Assembly: GCF_902499335.1 (NCBI RefSeq)
Contig: NZ_CABVQK010000018.1
Coordinates: 62,001 to 126,000 of the forward strand
DNA from: Burkholderia lata
GTDB taxonomy: Bacteria > Pseudomonadota > Gammaproteobacteria > Burkholderiales > Burkholderiaceae
Length of the DNA: 64,000 nt
Direction: 5' to 3'
A model generated the notes under the pieces. It saw only the letters and a list, made by a program, of their open reading frames with translations, was not told where the DNA came from and did no database searches. Positions 22,269 to 31,841 of this stretch are shown here, one piece after another. Numbering within the stretch: position 1 is the stretch's first letter; the number at the start of each line of letters is the position of its first letter. The position numbers and the translations under genes are program-made.

Positions 22269-23389
22269 GCGAGCGTTTCGCGGATGCATTCTGGCCGCCG
22301 GCCGACGAACTGGCCGAAGCGGCCGAACGGATTCGCGCGCGGCTCGGCGACTGGCCGGGCGGCGCGGCGCCGTGGCGGCTCTGCGTCGCGATGCCCGATG
22401 TGCCGGCCGATGGCGATGTGCTGATCGTGTCTGCCGGCGACCGCGCCGCGCAGGCGCGCGCATCGGCTGCATCGCGGCCCGCGGCGCCCGGCGCGGTCGC
22501 GGTCGAATTCGACGAGCAGGGCGCGGTGCTGCACACGGCGGGCGCGCGCTACGCGCTCGACGCCGCGCATCCGCTCGGGGACGACTGGATCGCCGCGCTC
22601 GCCGCGTTCCTCGATTGCGGCTTTGCACCGGTCGACGCGCTGGTGCTGGCGCTGGCCTGGCGCGACGGCGATGAAACGCGCGCCGCCGATGCGTGGCCGG
22701 TCGACGCCGCACAGTTCCCGCGTGTCGCCGGGCTGCCGGCCGCACCCGAACCTGCGTTCGCACCGTGCCCCGCGCAACTCGGCCTCTATCCGGTCGTGCC
22801 GGACGCCGAATGGGTCGAGCGCGTGCTCGATTGCGGCGTCCGAACCGTGCAACTGCGCGTGAAAGGCGCGGCGCCGGATGTGATGCGACGGGAAATCGCC
22901 CGCGCGGTCGCGGCCGGGCGCCGCTATCCCGATGCGCGCGTGTTCATCAACGATCACTGGCAGATCGCTGCAGAAGAGGGGGCGTACGGCGTTCATCTGG
23001 GCCAGGAAGACCTCGAAACGGCCGATCTGGCCGCAATCGCGCGCGCGGGCCTGCGGCTCGGACTTTCGAGCCACGGTTATTACGAAATGTTGCGGGCGCT
23101 GCACGAGCGCCCGAGCTACCTCGCGCTCGGCCCCGTGTACGTGACCGCGACCAAGGCCGTTGCGGCGCCGCCGCAGGGCCTCGCGCGGATCGCCCGCTAT
23201 GCGCGCTTCGCCGGCGCGCGGGCGCCGCTCGTCGCGATCGGCGGGGTGGGGCTCGACGCGCTGCCGGCCGTACTGGCGACGGGCGTCGGCAGTGTCGCGG
23301 TAGTCAGTGCGGTGACGGGCGCGGCCGACTATCGAGCCGCGCTTATTGCGCTGCAGCAATGCTTTGCCGGACAATTTGACAATCATTGA
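22265..23389 (+). CDS. thiE: Thiamine-phosphate synthase ThiE with long N-terminal extension
   Basis: A 374-residue protein whose C-terminal half (from about residue 170) is a complete ThiE, joining HMP-PP and thiazole phosphate to thiamine phosphate. It shows VQLRVKG, FINDHWQIAAEEGAYGVHLGQEDL, LGLSSHG, ALGPVYVTATKA and VAIGGVG. Normal ThiE is about 210 residues; the first roughly 165 residues are extra. That part contains GDDWIAALAAFLDCGFAPVDALVLALAW, which resembles the C-terminal helices of ThiD-type HMP kinases, but no kinase active site is visible. I infer a vestigial ThiD-ThiE fusion. ATGA overlap with thiG; last gene of the riboswitch operon. Confidence 0.92.
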   Translation: MSERFADAFWPPADELAEAAERIRARLGDWPGGAAPWRLCVAMPDVPADGDVLIVSAGDRAAQARASAASRPAAPGAVAVEFDEQGAVLHTAGARYALDAAHPLGDDWIAALAAFLDCGFAPVDALVLALAWRDGDETRAADAWPVDAAQFPRVAGLPAAPEPAFAPCPAQLGLYPVVPDAEWVERVLDCGVRTVQLRVKGAAPDVMRREIARAVAAGRRYPDARVFINDHWQIAAEEGAYGVHLGQEDLETADLAAIARAGLRLGLSSHGYYEMLRALHERPSYLALGPVYVTATKAVAAPPQGLARIARYARFAGARAPLVAIGGVGLDALPAVLATGVGSVAVVSAVTGAADYRAALIALQQCFAGQFDNH

Positions 23390-23412
23390 CCGCAGGGCCC
23401 GGAACGGCGTCA

Positions 23413-23441
23413 CGACATCATTCCAAGGCAGGCCCTATAAT
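23413..23441 (+). promoter_or_regulatory. Candidate promoter of the mla operon
   Basis: A perfect TATAAT at 23436-23441 with a weak CGACAT 17 bp upstream, just before the mlaF GTG. The -10 is convincing, the -35 is not. Confidence 0.5.
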
Positions 23442-23473
23442 TCGGCGTTCTGCGTAAAAGGACTGTCCGCTCC

Positions 23474-24295
23474 GTGAGCCCCACTCCTACCGACACACTG
23501 CTGGAACTTCGCGACGTCGACTTTGGCTACGGCGACCGCCTCGTCCTGTCCAACCTGAACCTGCGCTTCGGGCGCGGGCAGGTCGTTGCGGTCATGGGCG
23601 GGTCGGGTTGCGGCAAGACGACCGTGCTGCGCCTGATCGGCGGGCTCGTGCGCGCGCGCCGCGGCCAGGTGCTGTTCGACGGCGCCGATGTCGGCGCGCA
23701 AACGCGCGACGGCCTGTACGCGCTGCGCCGCAAGATGGGCATGCTGTTCCAGTTCGGCGCGCTGTTCACCGACATGTCGGTATTCGAGAACGTCGCGTTC
23801 GCGCTGCGCGAGCATACCGACCTGCCCGAAGACCTGGTCCGCGACCTCGTGCTGATGAAGCTCAACGCGGTCGGGCTGCGCGGCGCGCGCGACCTGATGC
23901 CGTCCGAGGTGTCGGGCGGGATGGCGCGCCGCATCGCGCTGGCACGCGCGATCGCGCTCGATCCGCAGCTCATCATGTACGACGAGCCGTTCGCGGGCCT
24001 CGATCCGATCTCGCTCGGCATCACCGCGAACCTGATCCGCACGCTGAACCAGGCGCTGGGCGCCACCTCGATCCTCGTCACGCACGACGTGCCGGAATCG
24101 TTCGCGATCGCCGACTACGTGTATTTCCTGGCCAACGGCGGCGTGCTCGCGCAGGGCACGCCCGACGAGCTGCGCGCATCGACCGATCCGAGCGTGCGGC
24201 AGTTCATCGACGGCGCGCCGGACGGCCCGTTCAAATTTCATTACACGAGCCCGCCGCTCGCAGCGGATTTCGGGCTCGGCGGAGGGCGCGCATGA
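23474..24295 (+). CDS. mlaF: Phospholipid ABC transporter ATP-binding protein MlaF
   Basis: A 273-residue ATPase that powers the MlaFEDB complex in retrograde phospholipid transport between outer and inner membrane. Walker [10 protein letters not shown] (residues 42-50), Q-loop [12 protein letters not shown], signature [14 protein letters not shown] and Walker [16 protein letters not shown]. The GTG at 23474 is the only reasonable start. Its stop overlaps the mlaE start by 4 bp. First gene of an mlaFEDACB operon. Confidence 0.95.
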   Translation: MSPTPTDTLLELRDVDFGYGDRLVLSNLNLRFGRGQVVAVMGGSGCGKTTVLRLIGGLVRARRGQVLFDGADVGAQTRDGLYALRRKMGMLFQFGALFTDMSVFENVAFALREHTDLPEDLVRDLVLMKLNAVGLRGARDLMPSEVSGGMARRIALARAIALDPQLIMYDEPFAGLDPISLGITANLIRTLNQALGATSILVTHDVPESFAIADYVYFLANGGVLAQGTPDELRASTDPSVRQFIDGAPDGPFKFHYTSPPLAADFGLGGGRA

Positions 24296-25059
24296 TCAGC
24301 GCGATCGGACGTTTCGTCATTGGCGGCCTAGAGCGCGCGGGCTACGGCACGCGGCTGTTCGTGCGCCTCGTGCTGGAATTCTTCCCGCTGCTGCGCCGGC
24401 CGCGGCTTGTCACGAAGCAGATCCACTTCCTCGGCAACTATTCGTTCGTGATCATTGCCGTGTCGGGGCTGTTCGTCGGCTTCGTGCTCGGCCTGCAGGG
24501 GTATTACACGCTGAACCGCTATGGTTCCGAGCAGGCGCTCGGCCTGCTGGTCGCGCTGTCGCTCGTGCGCGAGCTCGGGCCGGTCGTCACCGCGCTGCTG
24601 TTCGCGGGCCGCGCGGGCACGTCGCTCACGGCCGAGATCGGCCTGATGAAAGCCGGCGAGCAGCTCACCGCGCTCGAGATGATGGCGGTGGACCCGATCA
24701 AGAACGTGATCGCGCCGCGCATGTGGGCGGGCATCATCGCGATGCCGCTGCTCGCCGCGATCTTCAGCGCGGTCGGCGTGCTCGGCGGTTATATCGTCGG
24801 CGTCGTGCTGATCGGCGTCGATCCGGGTGCGTTCTGGTCGCAGATGCAGGGCGGCGTGCAGGTCTGGGCCGACGTCGGCAACGGCGTGCTGAAGAGCATC
24901 GTGTTCGGGTTCGCCGTGACCTTCATTGCGCTGTTTCAAGGGTATGAAGCGAAGCCCACGCCCGAGGGCGTGTCGCGCGCGACCACCAAGACGGTCGTGT
25001 TCGCGTCGCTCGCCGTACTCGGCCTCGATTTCCTGCTGACCGCGCTGATGTTCAGCTAA
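24292..25059 (+). CDS. mlaE: Phospholipid ABC transporter permease MlaE
   Basis: A 255-residue inner-membrane permease. It has the amphipathic start ([19 protein letters not shown]), [17 protein letters not shown], the conserved [28 protein letters not shown]-type block around residues 95-125, and two to three further helices. Works with MlaF, MlaD and MlaB. Overlaps mlaF and is followed by mlaD after 24 bp. Confidence 0.96.
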   Translation: MISAIGRFVIGGLERAGYGTRLFVRLVLEFFPLLRRPRLVTKQIHFLGNYSFVIIAVSGLFVGFVLGLQGYYTLNRYGSEQALGLLVALSLVRELGPVVTALLFAGRAGTSLTAEIGLMKAGEQLTALEMMAVDPIKNVIAPRMWAGIIAMPLLAAIFSAVGVLGGYIVGVVLIGVDPGAFWSQMQGGVQVWADVGNGVLKSIVFGFAVTFIALFQGYEAKPTPEGVSRATTKTVVFASLAVLGLDFLLTALMFS

Positions 25060-25083
25060 GCCTCAGCCAAGCCAAATTTTGGG

Positions 25084-25641
25084 ATGACGATGAAAAAGAC
25101 TGCTCTCGACTTCTGGGTCGGCCTGTTCGTGGTGGTGGGCTTCCTTGCGGTGCTGTTCCTGGCGCTGAAGGTCGGCAACATGAGCTCGCTGTCGTTTCAG
25201 CCGACCTATTCGGTGAAGATGAAATTCGACAATATCGGCGGGCTGAAGCCGCGTGCGGCCGTGAAGAGCGCGGGTGTCGTGGTCGGCCGCGTGAAGACGG
25301 TCGGCTTCGACACGAACACGTACCAGGCGCTCGTCACGATCGATATCGACGGCCAGTTCCCGTTCCCGAAGGATTCGTCCGCGAAGATCCTGACGTCAGG
25401 CCTGCTCGGCGAGCAATATATCGGTCTCGAGCCGGGCGGCGACACCGAAATGCTGAAGGCGGGCGATACGATCACGATGACGCAATCGGCGATCGTGCTC
25501 GAGAACCTGATCGGCCAGTTCCTGTATAGCAAGGCCGCCGATGCGGGCGGTGCGAAGCCGGCAGCCGGTGCGCCGGTCGCGGTACCGGCGTCGGCGTCGG
25601 CGTCGGCGGTGTCCGCCGCGTCCGGTTCGGCGGCCCAATAA
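25084..25641 (+). CDS. mlaD: MCE-domain lipid-binding protein MlaD
   Basis: A 185-residue protein with one N-terminal membrane anchor (FWVGLFVVVGFLAVLFLAL) and one MCE domain (residues about 38-120) containing VKMKFDNIGGLKPRAAVKSAGVVVGRV and SGLLGEQYIGLEPGG. It forms the periplasmic hexameric ring of the Mla complex. The C-terminal tail is rich in Ala, Ser and Pro. A second ATG at 25090 is better spaced to the GGGA upstream and may be the true start. Confidence 0.94.
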   Translation: MTMKKTALDFWVGLFVVVGFLAVLFLALKVGNMSSLSFQPTYSVKMKFDNIGGLKPRAAVKSAGVVVGRVKTVGFDTNTYQALVTIDIDGQFPFPKDSSAKILTSGLLGEQYIGLEPGGDTEMLKAGDTITMTQSAIVLENLIGQFLYSKAADAGGAKPAAGAPVAVPASASASAVSAASGSAAQ

Positions 25642-25666
25642 CCACACGAGAGAAAACAAGAGGGTA

Positions 25667-26629
25667 ATGACCATGCAGACGATCCGCATCAGGCACGCCG
25701 CGATGGCGGTAGCGGCAGTCGCCGCGTTGAGCGGCTGCGCGACCGTGCAGACGCCGACCAAGGGCGATCCGCTCGAAGGCTTCAACCGCACGATGTACAA
25801 GTTCAACGACACGGTCGACACCTATGCGCTGAAGCCGGTCGCGCAGGGCTACCAGTACGTGGTGCCGCAGCCGGTGCGCGACAGCGTGACGAACTTCTTC
25901 TCGAACATCGGCGACGTCTACATCGCGGCGAACAACATCGTGCAGCTGCGGATCGCGGACGGCGTCGGCGACCTGATGCGCGTGGTGATCAACACGGTGT
26001 TCGGCGTCGGCGGCCTGTTCGACGTCGCGACGATCGCGAAGCTGCCGAAGCACACGGCCGACTTCGGGATCACGATGGGCCGCTACGGCATGCCGTCGGG
26101 TCCGTATCTCGTGCTGCCGCTGCTCGGCCCGAGCACGCTGCGCGACACGGCCGGCCTCGGCGTCGACTACGTCGGCAACCCGCTCACCTACGTGAAGCCG
26201 GATGGCCTGAGCTGGGGCCTGTTCGGCGTCAATCTCGTCAACACGCGTTCGAACCTGCTCGGCGCGGGCGACGTGCTGGATGCCGCGGCACTCGACAAGT
26301 ATTCGTTCGTACGTAACGCGTACCTGCAACGCCGCCAGATGCTGATCAGCAACGCGCGCGGCGAGGCGGCCGCGACGTCGAGCAACGACGCGCTGCCGAA
26401 GTACGACCTGCCGGACGACGGCGCGGCACCGGCGGCGGCCGGTGCGGCGGGCGCGGCAGCGGTGGGTGGTGCGACGGCGCCGGCAGGCGCATCGGGCGCG
26501 GCGGTGGCCGCACCGGCTTCGGGCACGGCCGAATCGCCGAACCCGGCCAGCGAAACGAACGTGCCGCCGATGCAGGTGGCGCCGCCGTCGCCGGGCGGGT
26601 TCCGCTTCCCGAGCATCCGGCTGCACTGA
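25667..26629 (+). CDS. mlaA: Outer-membrane lipoprotein MlaA (VacJ)
   Basis: A 320-residue lipoprotein with a short signal peptide and lipobox LSGC. The VacJ domain follows: DPLEGFNRTMYKFNDTVD, QPVRDSVTNFFSNIGDVYIAANN, GVGGLFDVATIAKL and GPYLVLPLLGPSTLRD. MlaA removes misplaced phospholipid from the outer leaflet and hands it to MlaC. The last roughly 85 residues are a low-complexity Ala/Gly/Pro tail, longer than in enteric MlaA. In E. coli mlaA is far from the other mla genes, whereas here it lies inside the operon. Confidence 0.95.
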   Translation: MTMQTIRIRHAAMAVAAVAALSGCATVQTPTKGDPLEGFNRTMYKFNDTVDTYALKPVAQGYQYVVPQPVRDSVTNFFSNIGDVYIAANNIVQLRIADGVGDLMRVVINTVFGVGGLFDVATIAKLPKHTADFGITMGRYGMPSGPYLVLPLLGPSTLRDTAGLGVDYVGNPLTYVKPDGLSWGLFGVNLVNTRSNLLGAGDVLDAAALDKYSFVRNAYLQRRQMLISNARGEAAATSSNDALPKYDLPDDGAAPAAAGAAGAAAVGGATAPAGASGAAVAAPASGTAESPNPASETNVPPMQVAPPSPGGFRFPSIRLH

Positions 26630-26735
26630 CGGATTTACATTCGTTACAGCCGGAAACGATTCAGTCGGTAGCGTGCGCGAACTTGCGCGTAAGCTACCTG
26701 CTCCAACCTACGCATCGACTCATACGCAGGTCACC

Positions 26736-27368
26736 ATGATGAAAAAACTGTTCCTGATCCCCGTTTTCGCGGCGCTGTTCTCGTTCGGCAGCGCAGCCCA
26801 CGCGCAAGTCGACCAGTCGAACCCGCAGGCGCTGATCAAGACCGCGACGCAGCAGGTGCTCGACGAAGTCAAGCAGCAGACGATCAAGCAGGGCGACACC
26901 AATCGCATCATTACGATCGTCAACAAGGACATCCTGCCGTACACCGATTTCCGCCGCACCACGCAGCTCGCGATGGGCCGCAACTGGCGTACCGCGACGG
27001 CCGAGCAGCAGCAGCAGGTTCAGGAGCAGTTCAAGCTGCTGCTGATCCGCACGTACTCGGGCGCGCTGGCGCAGCTGAAGCCGGACCAGCAGATCCAGTA
27101 CCCGCCGTTCCGCGCCGATCCGGCGGATACCGATGTCGTCGTCAAGACGCTCGCGATGAACAACGGCCAGCCGGTCCAGATCGATTACCGCCTGTACAAG
27201 ACGGCGAACGGCTGGCGGGTGTATGACCTGAACGTGCTCGGCGCGTGGCTGATCCAGACGTACCAGCAGCAGTTCAACGAGAAGATCCAGCAAAGCGGCG
27301 TGGACGGCCTGATCCAGTTCCTCACGCAGCGCAACCAGCAACTTGCCGCCGGCAAGCAAGCGTCGTGA
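26736..27368 (+). CDS. mlaC: Periplasmic phospholipid carrier MlaC
   Basis: A 210-residue secreted protein: signal peptide MMKKLFLIPVF... cleaved after AHA, then a Tol-Tol-Ttg2 domain with VNKDILPYTDFRRTTQLAMGRNW and YDLNVLGAWLIQTYQQQFNEKI. MlaC shuttles phospholipids across the periplasm. It is separated from mlaA by 106 bp without a gene. Its stop overlaps the mlaB GTG. Confidence 0.95.
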   Translation: MMKKLFLIPVFAALFSFGSAAHAQVDQSNPQALIKTATQQVLDEVKQQTIKQGDTNRIITIVNKDILPYTDFRRTTQLAMGRNWRTATAEQQQQVQEQFKLLLIRTYSGALAQLKPDQQIQYPPFRADPADTDVVVKTLAMNNGQPVQIDYRLYKTANGWRVYDLNVLGAWLIQTYQQQFNEKIQQSGVDGLIQFLTQRNQQLAAGKQAS

Positions 27369-27640
27369 GCGGCTTCGAAGCCGGCTCCTCGCTGACCGTC
27401 GCGAGCGCGAAGTCCGCGCTCGCGGACGGTCTTGCGCGCATCGGCGCGGGTGCGACCGCCGTCGATTGCGCGGCGCTGACGCAGTTCGACTCGTCCGCGC
27501 TCGCCGTGTTGCTCGCATGGCAACGTGCCGCCAAAGCGCGCGGCGCGACCCTCGACATCAACAATCTCCCCCCGAAGCTCGCCAGCCTCGCGCGCGCCTA
27601 CGGCGTCGACGCGCTCATCGAAGGCACCGGGCGACATTGA
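27365..27640 (+). CDS. mlaB: STAS-domain protein MlaB
   Basis: A 91-residue cytoplasmic STAS protein that binds MlaF and is needed for its activity. The STAS core AVDCAALTQFDSSALAVLLAWQRAAKARG and NLPPKLASLARAYGVDALI are typical. The GTG at 27365 overlaps the mlaC stop (GTGA). It is the last mla gene; a -10 element before the next gene suggests a separate transcript follows. Confidence 0.9.
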   Translation: MSGFEAGSSLTVASAKSALADGLARIGAGATAVDCAALTQFDSSALAVLLAWQRAAKARGATLDINNLPPKLASLARAYGVDALIEGTGRH

Positions 27641-27730
27641 CCCTGTCCGACCGGAGCCTGCCGCGCCGCCCGGCGCGCGCACGCTTCAGGCCGCGTGCCT
27701 CCGGCACCGGCTCCACCAGCCGGTTTGCCC

Positions 27731-27736
27731 TATAAT
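27731..27736 (+). promoter_or_regulatory. -10 element before the ABC transporter pair
   Basis: A perfect TATAAT in the 188-bp gap between mlaB and the next gene, in the same context (CCCTATAAT) as before mlaF. No good -35 is seen 17 bp upstream. Confidence 0.4.
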
Positions 27737-27828
27737 CAAGCGTTTTGCGGGGCAGCCAATCGGCGTCCGGCCCCCATTTTCTCAGCAAGCACAGAATAGG
27801 CGTCGCGGCCCTGGTGTCGCGCACAGTC

Positions 27829-28755
27829 ATGTCAGCCATAGAAATCCGTCACGTCAAGAAGCGCTACAAGTCGCTTCAGGCGCTCAAGGGCGTCAGCCTG
27901 TCGGTCGAGGAAGGCGAGTTTTTCGGTCTGCTCGGCCCCAACGGCGCAGGCAAGACCACGCTCATCAGTATCCTCGCCGGGCTCGCCCGGGCCGACGAAG
28001 GCAGTATCTCGGTGCGTGGTCACGACGTCGTCAAGGACTTCCGTGGCGCGCGCCGTGCACTCGGCGTCGTGCCGCAGGAACTCGTGTTCGATCCGTTCTT
28101 CACCGTCCGCGAGACGCTGCGGATCCAGTCCGGCTATTTCGGGCTGCGCCGCAACGACGACTGGATCGACGAAGTGATGGCCAATCTCGACCTCACCGAG
28201 AAGGCCGACGCGAACATGCGCGCGCTGTCGGGCGGGATGAAGCGCCGCGTGCTGGTCGCGCAGGCGCTCGTGCACCGGCCGCCCGTGATCGTGCTCGACG
28301 AACCGACCGCCGGCGTCGACGTCGAATTGCGCCAGACGCTGTGGAAATTCATCTCGCGCCTGAACCGCGAAGGCCACACGATCGTGCTGACCACCCACTA
28401 CCTCGAGGAAGCCGAGTCGCTGTGCGACCGCATCGCGATGCTGCGCCGTGGCGAAGTGGTCGCGCTCGACCGCACCGACGCGCTGCTGCGCCGCTTCGCG
28501 GGGCTGCAGCTCTACCTGCGTCTTGCGACCGGCGCGCTGCCGTCCGAGCTGCGCGGGCTGGAGTCCGACCCGGCCGCCCGCGCGCCGGGCGAGCACCTGC
28601 TGCGCCTGACGAGCTACGACGATGTCGAGCGGATCCTCGCGCAATGTCGCGCGGCAGGTTGCACGTTCGACGAGATCGAGGTCCGCAAGGCCGACCTCGA
28701 GGATGTGTTCGTCCAGGTGATGAACGGGGCAGACGTCATCGAGGGATTGGCATGA
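27829..28755 (+). CDS. ABC transporter ATP-binding protein (YadG/NodI-like)
   Basis: A 308-residue ATPase of the DRA/NodI subfamily. Walker A GPNGAGKTT (residues 36-44), signature LSGGMKRRVLVAQA, Walker B VIVLDEPTAGVD and the switch His in LTTHYLEEAE. A C-terminal extension (about 90 residues) is normal for this group. It pairs with the membrane gene that overlaps its stop by 4 bp. The exported substrate is unknown. The pair lies between the mla operon and ibaG-murA. Confidence 0.92.
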   Translation: MSAIEIRHVKKRYKSLQALKGVSLSVEEGEFFGLLGPNGAGKTTLISILAGLARADEGSISVRGHDVVKDFRGARRALGVVPQELVFDPFFTVRETLRIQSGYFGLRRNDDWIDEVMANLDLTEKADANMRALSGGMKRRVLVAQALVHRPPVIVLDEPTAGVDVELRQTLWKFISRLNREGHTIVLTTHYLEEAESLCDRIAMLRRGEVVALDRTDALLRRFAGLQLYLRLATGALPSELRGLESDPAARAPGEHLLRLTSYDDVERILAQCRAAGCTFDEIEVRKADLEDVFVQVMNGADVIEGLA

Positions 28756-29507
28756 GCGGGTTTCAAACGCTGTTCTACAAGGAACTGCTGCGTTTCTGGA
28801 AGGTGTCGTTCCAGACGGTGTGCGCACCGATCGTCACGGCGCTGCTGTATTTGACGATCTTCGGCCATGCGCTGTCGGGCCGCGTCGAGGTCTATCCGGG
28901 CGTCGAGTACGTGAGCTTTCTCGTACCGGGCCTCGTGATGATGAGCGTGCTGCAGAACGCGTTCGCGAACAGCTCGTCGTCGCTGATCCAGTCGAAGATC
29001 ACCGGCAACCTCGTGTTCATGCTGCTGCCGCCGCTGTCGTACCGCGACATCTTCGGCGCGTACGTGCTCGCGTCCGTGGTGCGCGGCCTCGCGGTCGGCA
29101 CGGGCGTGTTCGTCGTGACGATCTGGTTTATCCCGATGCATTTCGCGGCGCCGCTGTTCATCATTGCGTTCGCGCTGCTCGGCTCGGCGATCCTCGGCAC
29201 GCTCGGCCTGATCGCCGGGATCTGGGCCGAGAAGTTCGACCAGCTCGCCGCGTTCCAGAACTTCCTGATCATGCCGCTGACGTTCCTGTCCGGCGTGTTC
29301 TATTCGACGCACTCGCTGCCGCCCGTGTGGCGCGAGATCTCGCGTCTCAATCCGTTTTTCTACATGATCGACGGCTTCCGTTTCGGGTTCTTCGGCGCGT
29401 CCGACATCAACCCGTTCGCGAGCCTCGCGATCGTCACCGGTTTCTTCGTGCTGCTCGCGCTGATCGCGATGCGGCTGCTCGCGACCGGCTACAAACTGCG
29501 TCATTGA
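28752..29507 (+). CDS. ABC-2 type transporter permease (YadH-like)
   Basis: A 251-residue membrane protein with six hydrophobic segments. ABC-2 signature near the end: AAFQNFLIMPLTFLSGVFYSTHSLPP followed by NPFFYMIDGFRFGFFG. The N-terminus FYKELLRFWKVSFQTVCAPIVTALLYL is typical of YadH. ATGA overlap with its ATPase gene shows they form one exporter. Confidence 0.93.
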   Translation: MSGFQTLFYKELLRFWKVSFQTVCAPIVTALLYLTIFGHALSGRVEVYPGVEYVSFLVPGLVMMSVLQNAFANSSSSLIQSKITGNLVFMLLPPLSYRDIFGAYVLASVVRGLAVGTGVFVVTIWFIPMHFAAPLFIIAFALLGSAILGTLGLIAGIWAEKFDQLAAFQNFLIMPLTFLSGVFYSTHSLPPVWREISRLNPFFYMIDGFRFGFFGASDINPFASLAIVTGFFVLLALIAMRLLATGYKLRH

Positions 29508-29563
29508 TATCGACAGGCAGCGGCCGCCATCCAGGCGGCGCGCGCCGACAGGAGCCTTACACC

Positions 29564-29803
29564 ATGTTGCCGACTCCCGAACAGGTCAAGCAATACATCG
29601 CCGGCGGTCTCGCCTGCACGCATCTGGAAGTCGAAGGCGACGGCCAGCATTTCTTCGCGACGATCGTGTCGGCGGCCTTCGAAGGCAAGCGTCCGATCCA
29701 GCGGCACCAGCTCGTCTACGCGGCGCTCGGCGATCGCATGAAGCAGGAAATTCACGCGCTCAGCATGAAGACGCTGACGCCCGCCGAATGGCAGAACGCA
29801 TAA
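29564..29803 (+). CDS. ibaG: BolA/IbaG-family protein
   Basis: A 79-residue protein of the BolA family with the class motif DGQHFFATIVSAAFEGKRPIQRHQLVYAAL and a C-terminal LTPAEW. A Cys (ACTHLEVEG) and His residues could bind an iron-sulfur cluster with a monothiol glutaredoxin. The position just before murA matches the mla-ibaG-murA order of other proteobacteria. A GGAG site precedes the ATG. Confidence 0.9.
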   Translation: MLPTPEQVKQYIAGGLACTHLEVEGDGQHFFATIVSAAFEGKRPIQRHQLVYAALGDRMKQEIHALSMKTLTPAEWQNA

Positions 29804-29817
29804 ACGGAAATCACTGA

Positions 29818-31167
29818 GTGCAAGTCACCGTCAACGAGCGCGACGCCGTCCAGAGCGTCGCCACGGCACACCCGGCCGCCAACGGGGAATCGCATGGCCA
29901 TGGGATGGACAAGCTCGTGATCGAAGGCGGCCACCGCCTGTCGGGAGAGATCGTCGTGTCGGGCGCGAAGAATGCCGCGCTGCCGATCCTGTGCGCGGGG
30001 CTGCTCACCGCCGATCCGGTCGATCTCGACAACGTGCCGAATCTCAAGGACGTGCGTACCACGCTGAAGGTGCTGAACCAGATGGGCGTGAAGAGCGAGA
30101 CCGACGGCTGCCGCGTGCAGCTCGACGCGTCGCGCGTCGACAACCTCGTCGCGCCGTACGAACTCGTGAAGACGATGCGCGCGTCGATCCTCGTGCTCGG
30201 GCCGCTGCTCGCGCGCTTCGGCGAGGCGAAGGTGTCGCTGCCGGGCGGCTGCGCGATCGGCGCGCGTCCGGTCGACCAGCACATCAAGGGCCTGCAGGCG
30301 ATGGGCGCCGAGATCAGCATCGAGCACGGCTTCATCGAAGCCCGCGCGAAGCGCCTGAAGGGCGCGCGCATCGTGACCGACATGATCACGGTGACGGGCA
30401 CGGAAAACCTGCTGATGGCCGCGACGCTCGCTGATGGCGAGACGGTGATCGAAAACGCCGCGCGCGAGCCTGAAGTGAGCGATCTCGCACACTTGCTGGT
30501 CGCGATGGGCGCGAAAATCGACGGCATCGGCACCGATCGCCTCGTGATCCAGGGCGTCGAGCGGCTGCACGGCGCGCGCCATTCGGTGATCCCCGACCGC
30601 ATCGAGGCCGGCACGTTCCTGTGCGCGGTCGCGGCGGCGGGCGGCGACGTGATGCTGACGGGCGTGCGCCCGCACATCCTCGACGCGGTGATCGACAAGC
30701 TGCGCGAAGCCGGCGTGTCGATCGAGGAAGGCGACAGCTGGCTGCGCGTGAAGATGGACCGCCGGCCGTCGGCGGTCACGATCCGTACGTCGGAATACCC
30801 GGCGTTCCCGACCGACATGCAGGCGCAGTTCATGGCCCTCAATACGGTCGCGACGGGTACCGCGCAGGTCGTCGAAACCATTTTCGAGAACCGTTTCATG
30901 CACGTGCAGGAGCTGAACCGGCTCGGCGCGAACATCACGATCGACGGCAACACCGCGCTCGTGACGGGTGTCGATAAGCTGTCGGGCGCGAACGTGATGG
31001 CGACCGACCTGCGTGCGTCGGCGAGCCTCGTGATCGCGGGGCTGCGTGCCGACGGCGAAACGCTCGTCGACCGCATCTATCACCTGGACCGCGGCTACGA
31101 CCGCATGGAAGCCAAACTGACCGCCGTCGGCGCGAACGTGCGCCGCCTTTCCGGGAGCCAAGCATGA
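29818..31167 (+). CDS. murA: UDP-N-acetylglucosamine 1-carboxyvinyltransferase MurA
   Basis: A 449-residue enzyme for the first committed step of peptidoglycan synthesis. The PEP-binding nucleophile Cys145 is in [15 protein letters not shown] (the target of fosfomycin), and the substrate Lys/Asn pair in [10 protein letters not shown] (51-52). The GTG at 29818 gives a 29-residue lead before MDKLVIEGG; the internal ATG at 29905 matches the usual family start but has no ribosome site, so the GTG is favoured. Its stop overlaps hisG by 4 bp, which ties cell-wall and histidine genes into one transcript. Confidence 0.95.
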   Translation: MQVTVNERDAVQSVATAHPAANGESHGHGMDKLVIEGGHRLSGEIVVSGAKNAALPILCAGLLTADPVDLDNVPNLKDVRTTLKVLNQMGVKSETDGCRVQLDASRVDNLVAPYELVKTMRASILVLGPLLARFGEAKVSLPGGCAIGARPVDQHIKGLQAMGAEISIEHGFIEARAKRLKGARIVTDMITVTGTENLLMAATLADGETVIENAAREPEVSDLAHLLVAMGAKIDGIGTDRLVIQGVERLHGARHSVIPDRIEAGTFLCAVAAAGGDVMLTGVRPHILDAVIDKLREAGVSIEEGDSWLRVKMDRRPSAVTIRTSEYPAFPTDMQAQFMALNTVATGTAQVVETIFENRFMHVQELNRLGANITIDGNTALVTGVDKLSGANVMATDLRASASLVIAGLRADGETLVDRIYHLDRGYDRMEAKLTAVGANVRRLSGSQA

Positions 31168-31817
31168 CCGCGCCGCTGACCCTTGCCCTGTCGAAGGGCC
31201 GGATTTTCGAGGAAACCCTGCCGCTGCTGGCCGCGGCCGGCGTGCAGGTCACCGAGGATCCGGAAACGTCGCGCAAGCTGATCCTGCCGACGACGAACCC
31301 CGACCTGCGCGTGATCATCGTCCGCGCGAGCGACGTGCCGACCTACGTCGAATACGGCGCGGCCGACTTCGGCGTGGCCGGCAAGGACGTGCTGGTCGAG
31401 CATGGCGGCTCGGGCCTGTACCAGCCGATCGATCTGAACATTGCGCGCTGCCGGATGTCGGTGGCCGTGTCGGCCGGTTTCGACTATGCGAGCGCCGTGC
31501 GCCAGGGCGCGCGCCTGCGCGTCGCGACGAAGTACGTCGAAACCGCACGCGAACACTTTGCCGCGAAGGGCGTGCACGTCGACCTGATCAAGCTGTACGG
31601 CTCGATGGAGCTTGCGCCGCTGGTCGGGCTGGCCGACGCGATCGTCGACCTCGTCAGCTCGGGCGGCACGCTGAAGGCGAACAATCTGGTCGAGGTCGAG
31701 GAGATCATGGCGATCTCGTCGCGCCTCGTCGTGAACCAGGCTGCGCTGAAGTTGAAGCGCACGGCACTCAAGCCGATCCTCGACGCGTTCGAACGCGCGT
31801 CGCAGAATGGCGGTTGA
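31164..31817 (+). CDS. hisG: ATP phosphoribosyltransferase, short form
   Basis: A 217-residue catalytic subunit for the first step of histidine synthesis (ATP + PRPP). It begins [18 protein letters not shown] and carries [23 protein letters not shown] and the PRPP loop [15 protein letters not shown]. This is the short form without the C-terminal regulatory domain, so it should need HisZ; hisZ is not in the window. Its ATG overlaps the murA stop, leaving no room for a his leader peptide. Confidence 0.96.
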   Translation: MTAPLTLALSKGRIFEETLPLLAAAGVQVTEDPETSRKLILPTTNPDLRVIIVRASDVPTYVEYGAADFGVAGKDVLVEHGGSGLYQPIDLNIARCRMSVAVSAGFDYASAVRQGARLRVATKYVETAREHFAAKGVHVDLIKLYGSMELAPLVGLADAIVDLVSSGGTLKANNLVEVEEIMAISSRLVVNQAALKLKRTALKPILDAFERASQNGG

Positions 31818-31841
31818 GCGCATCACCGTAACGGAACTCCC

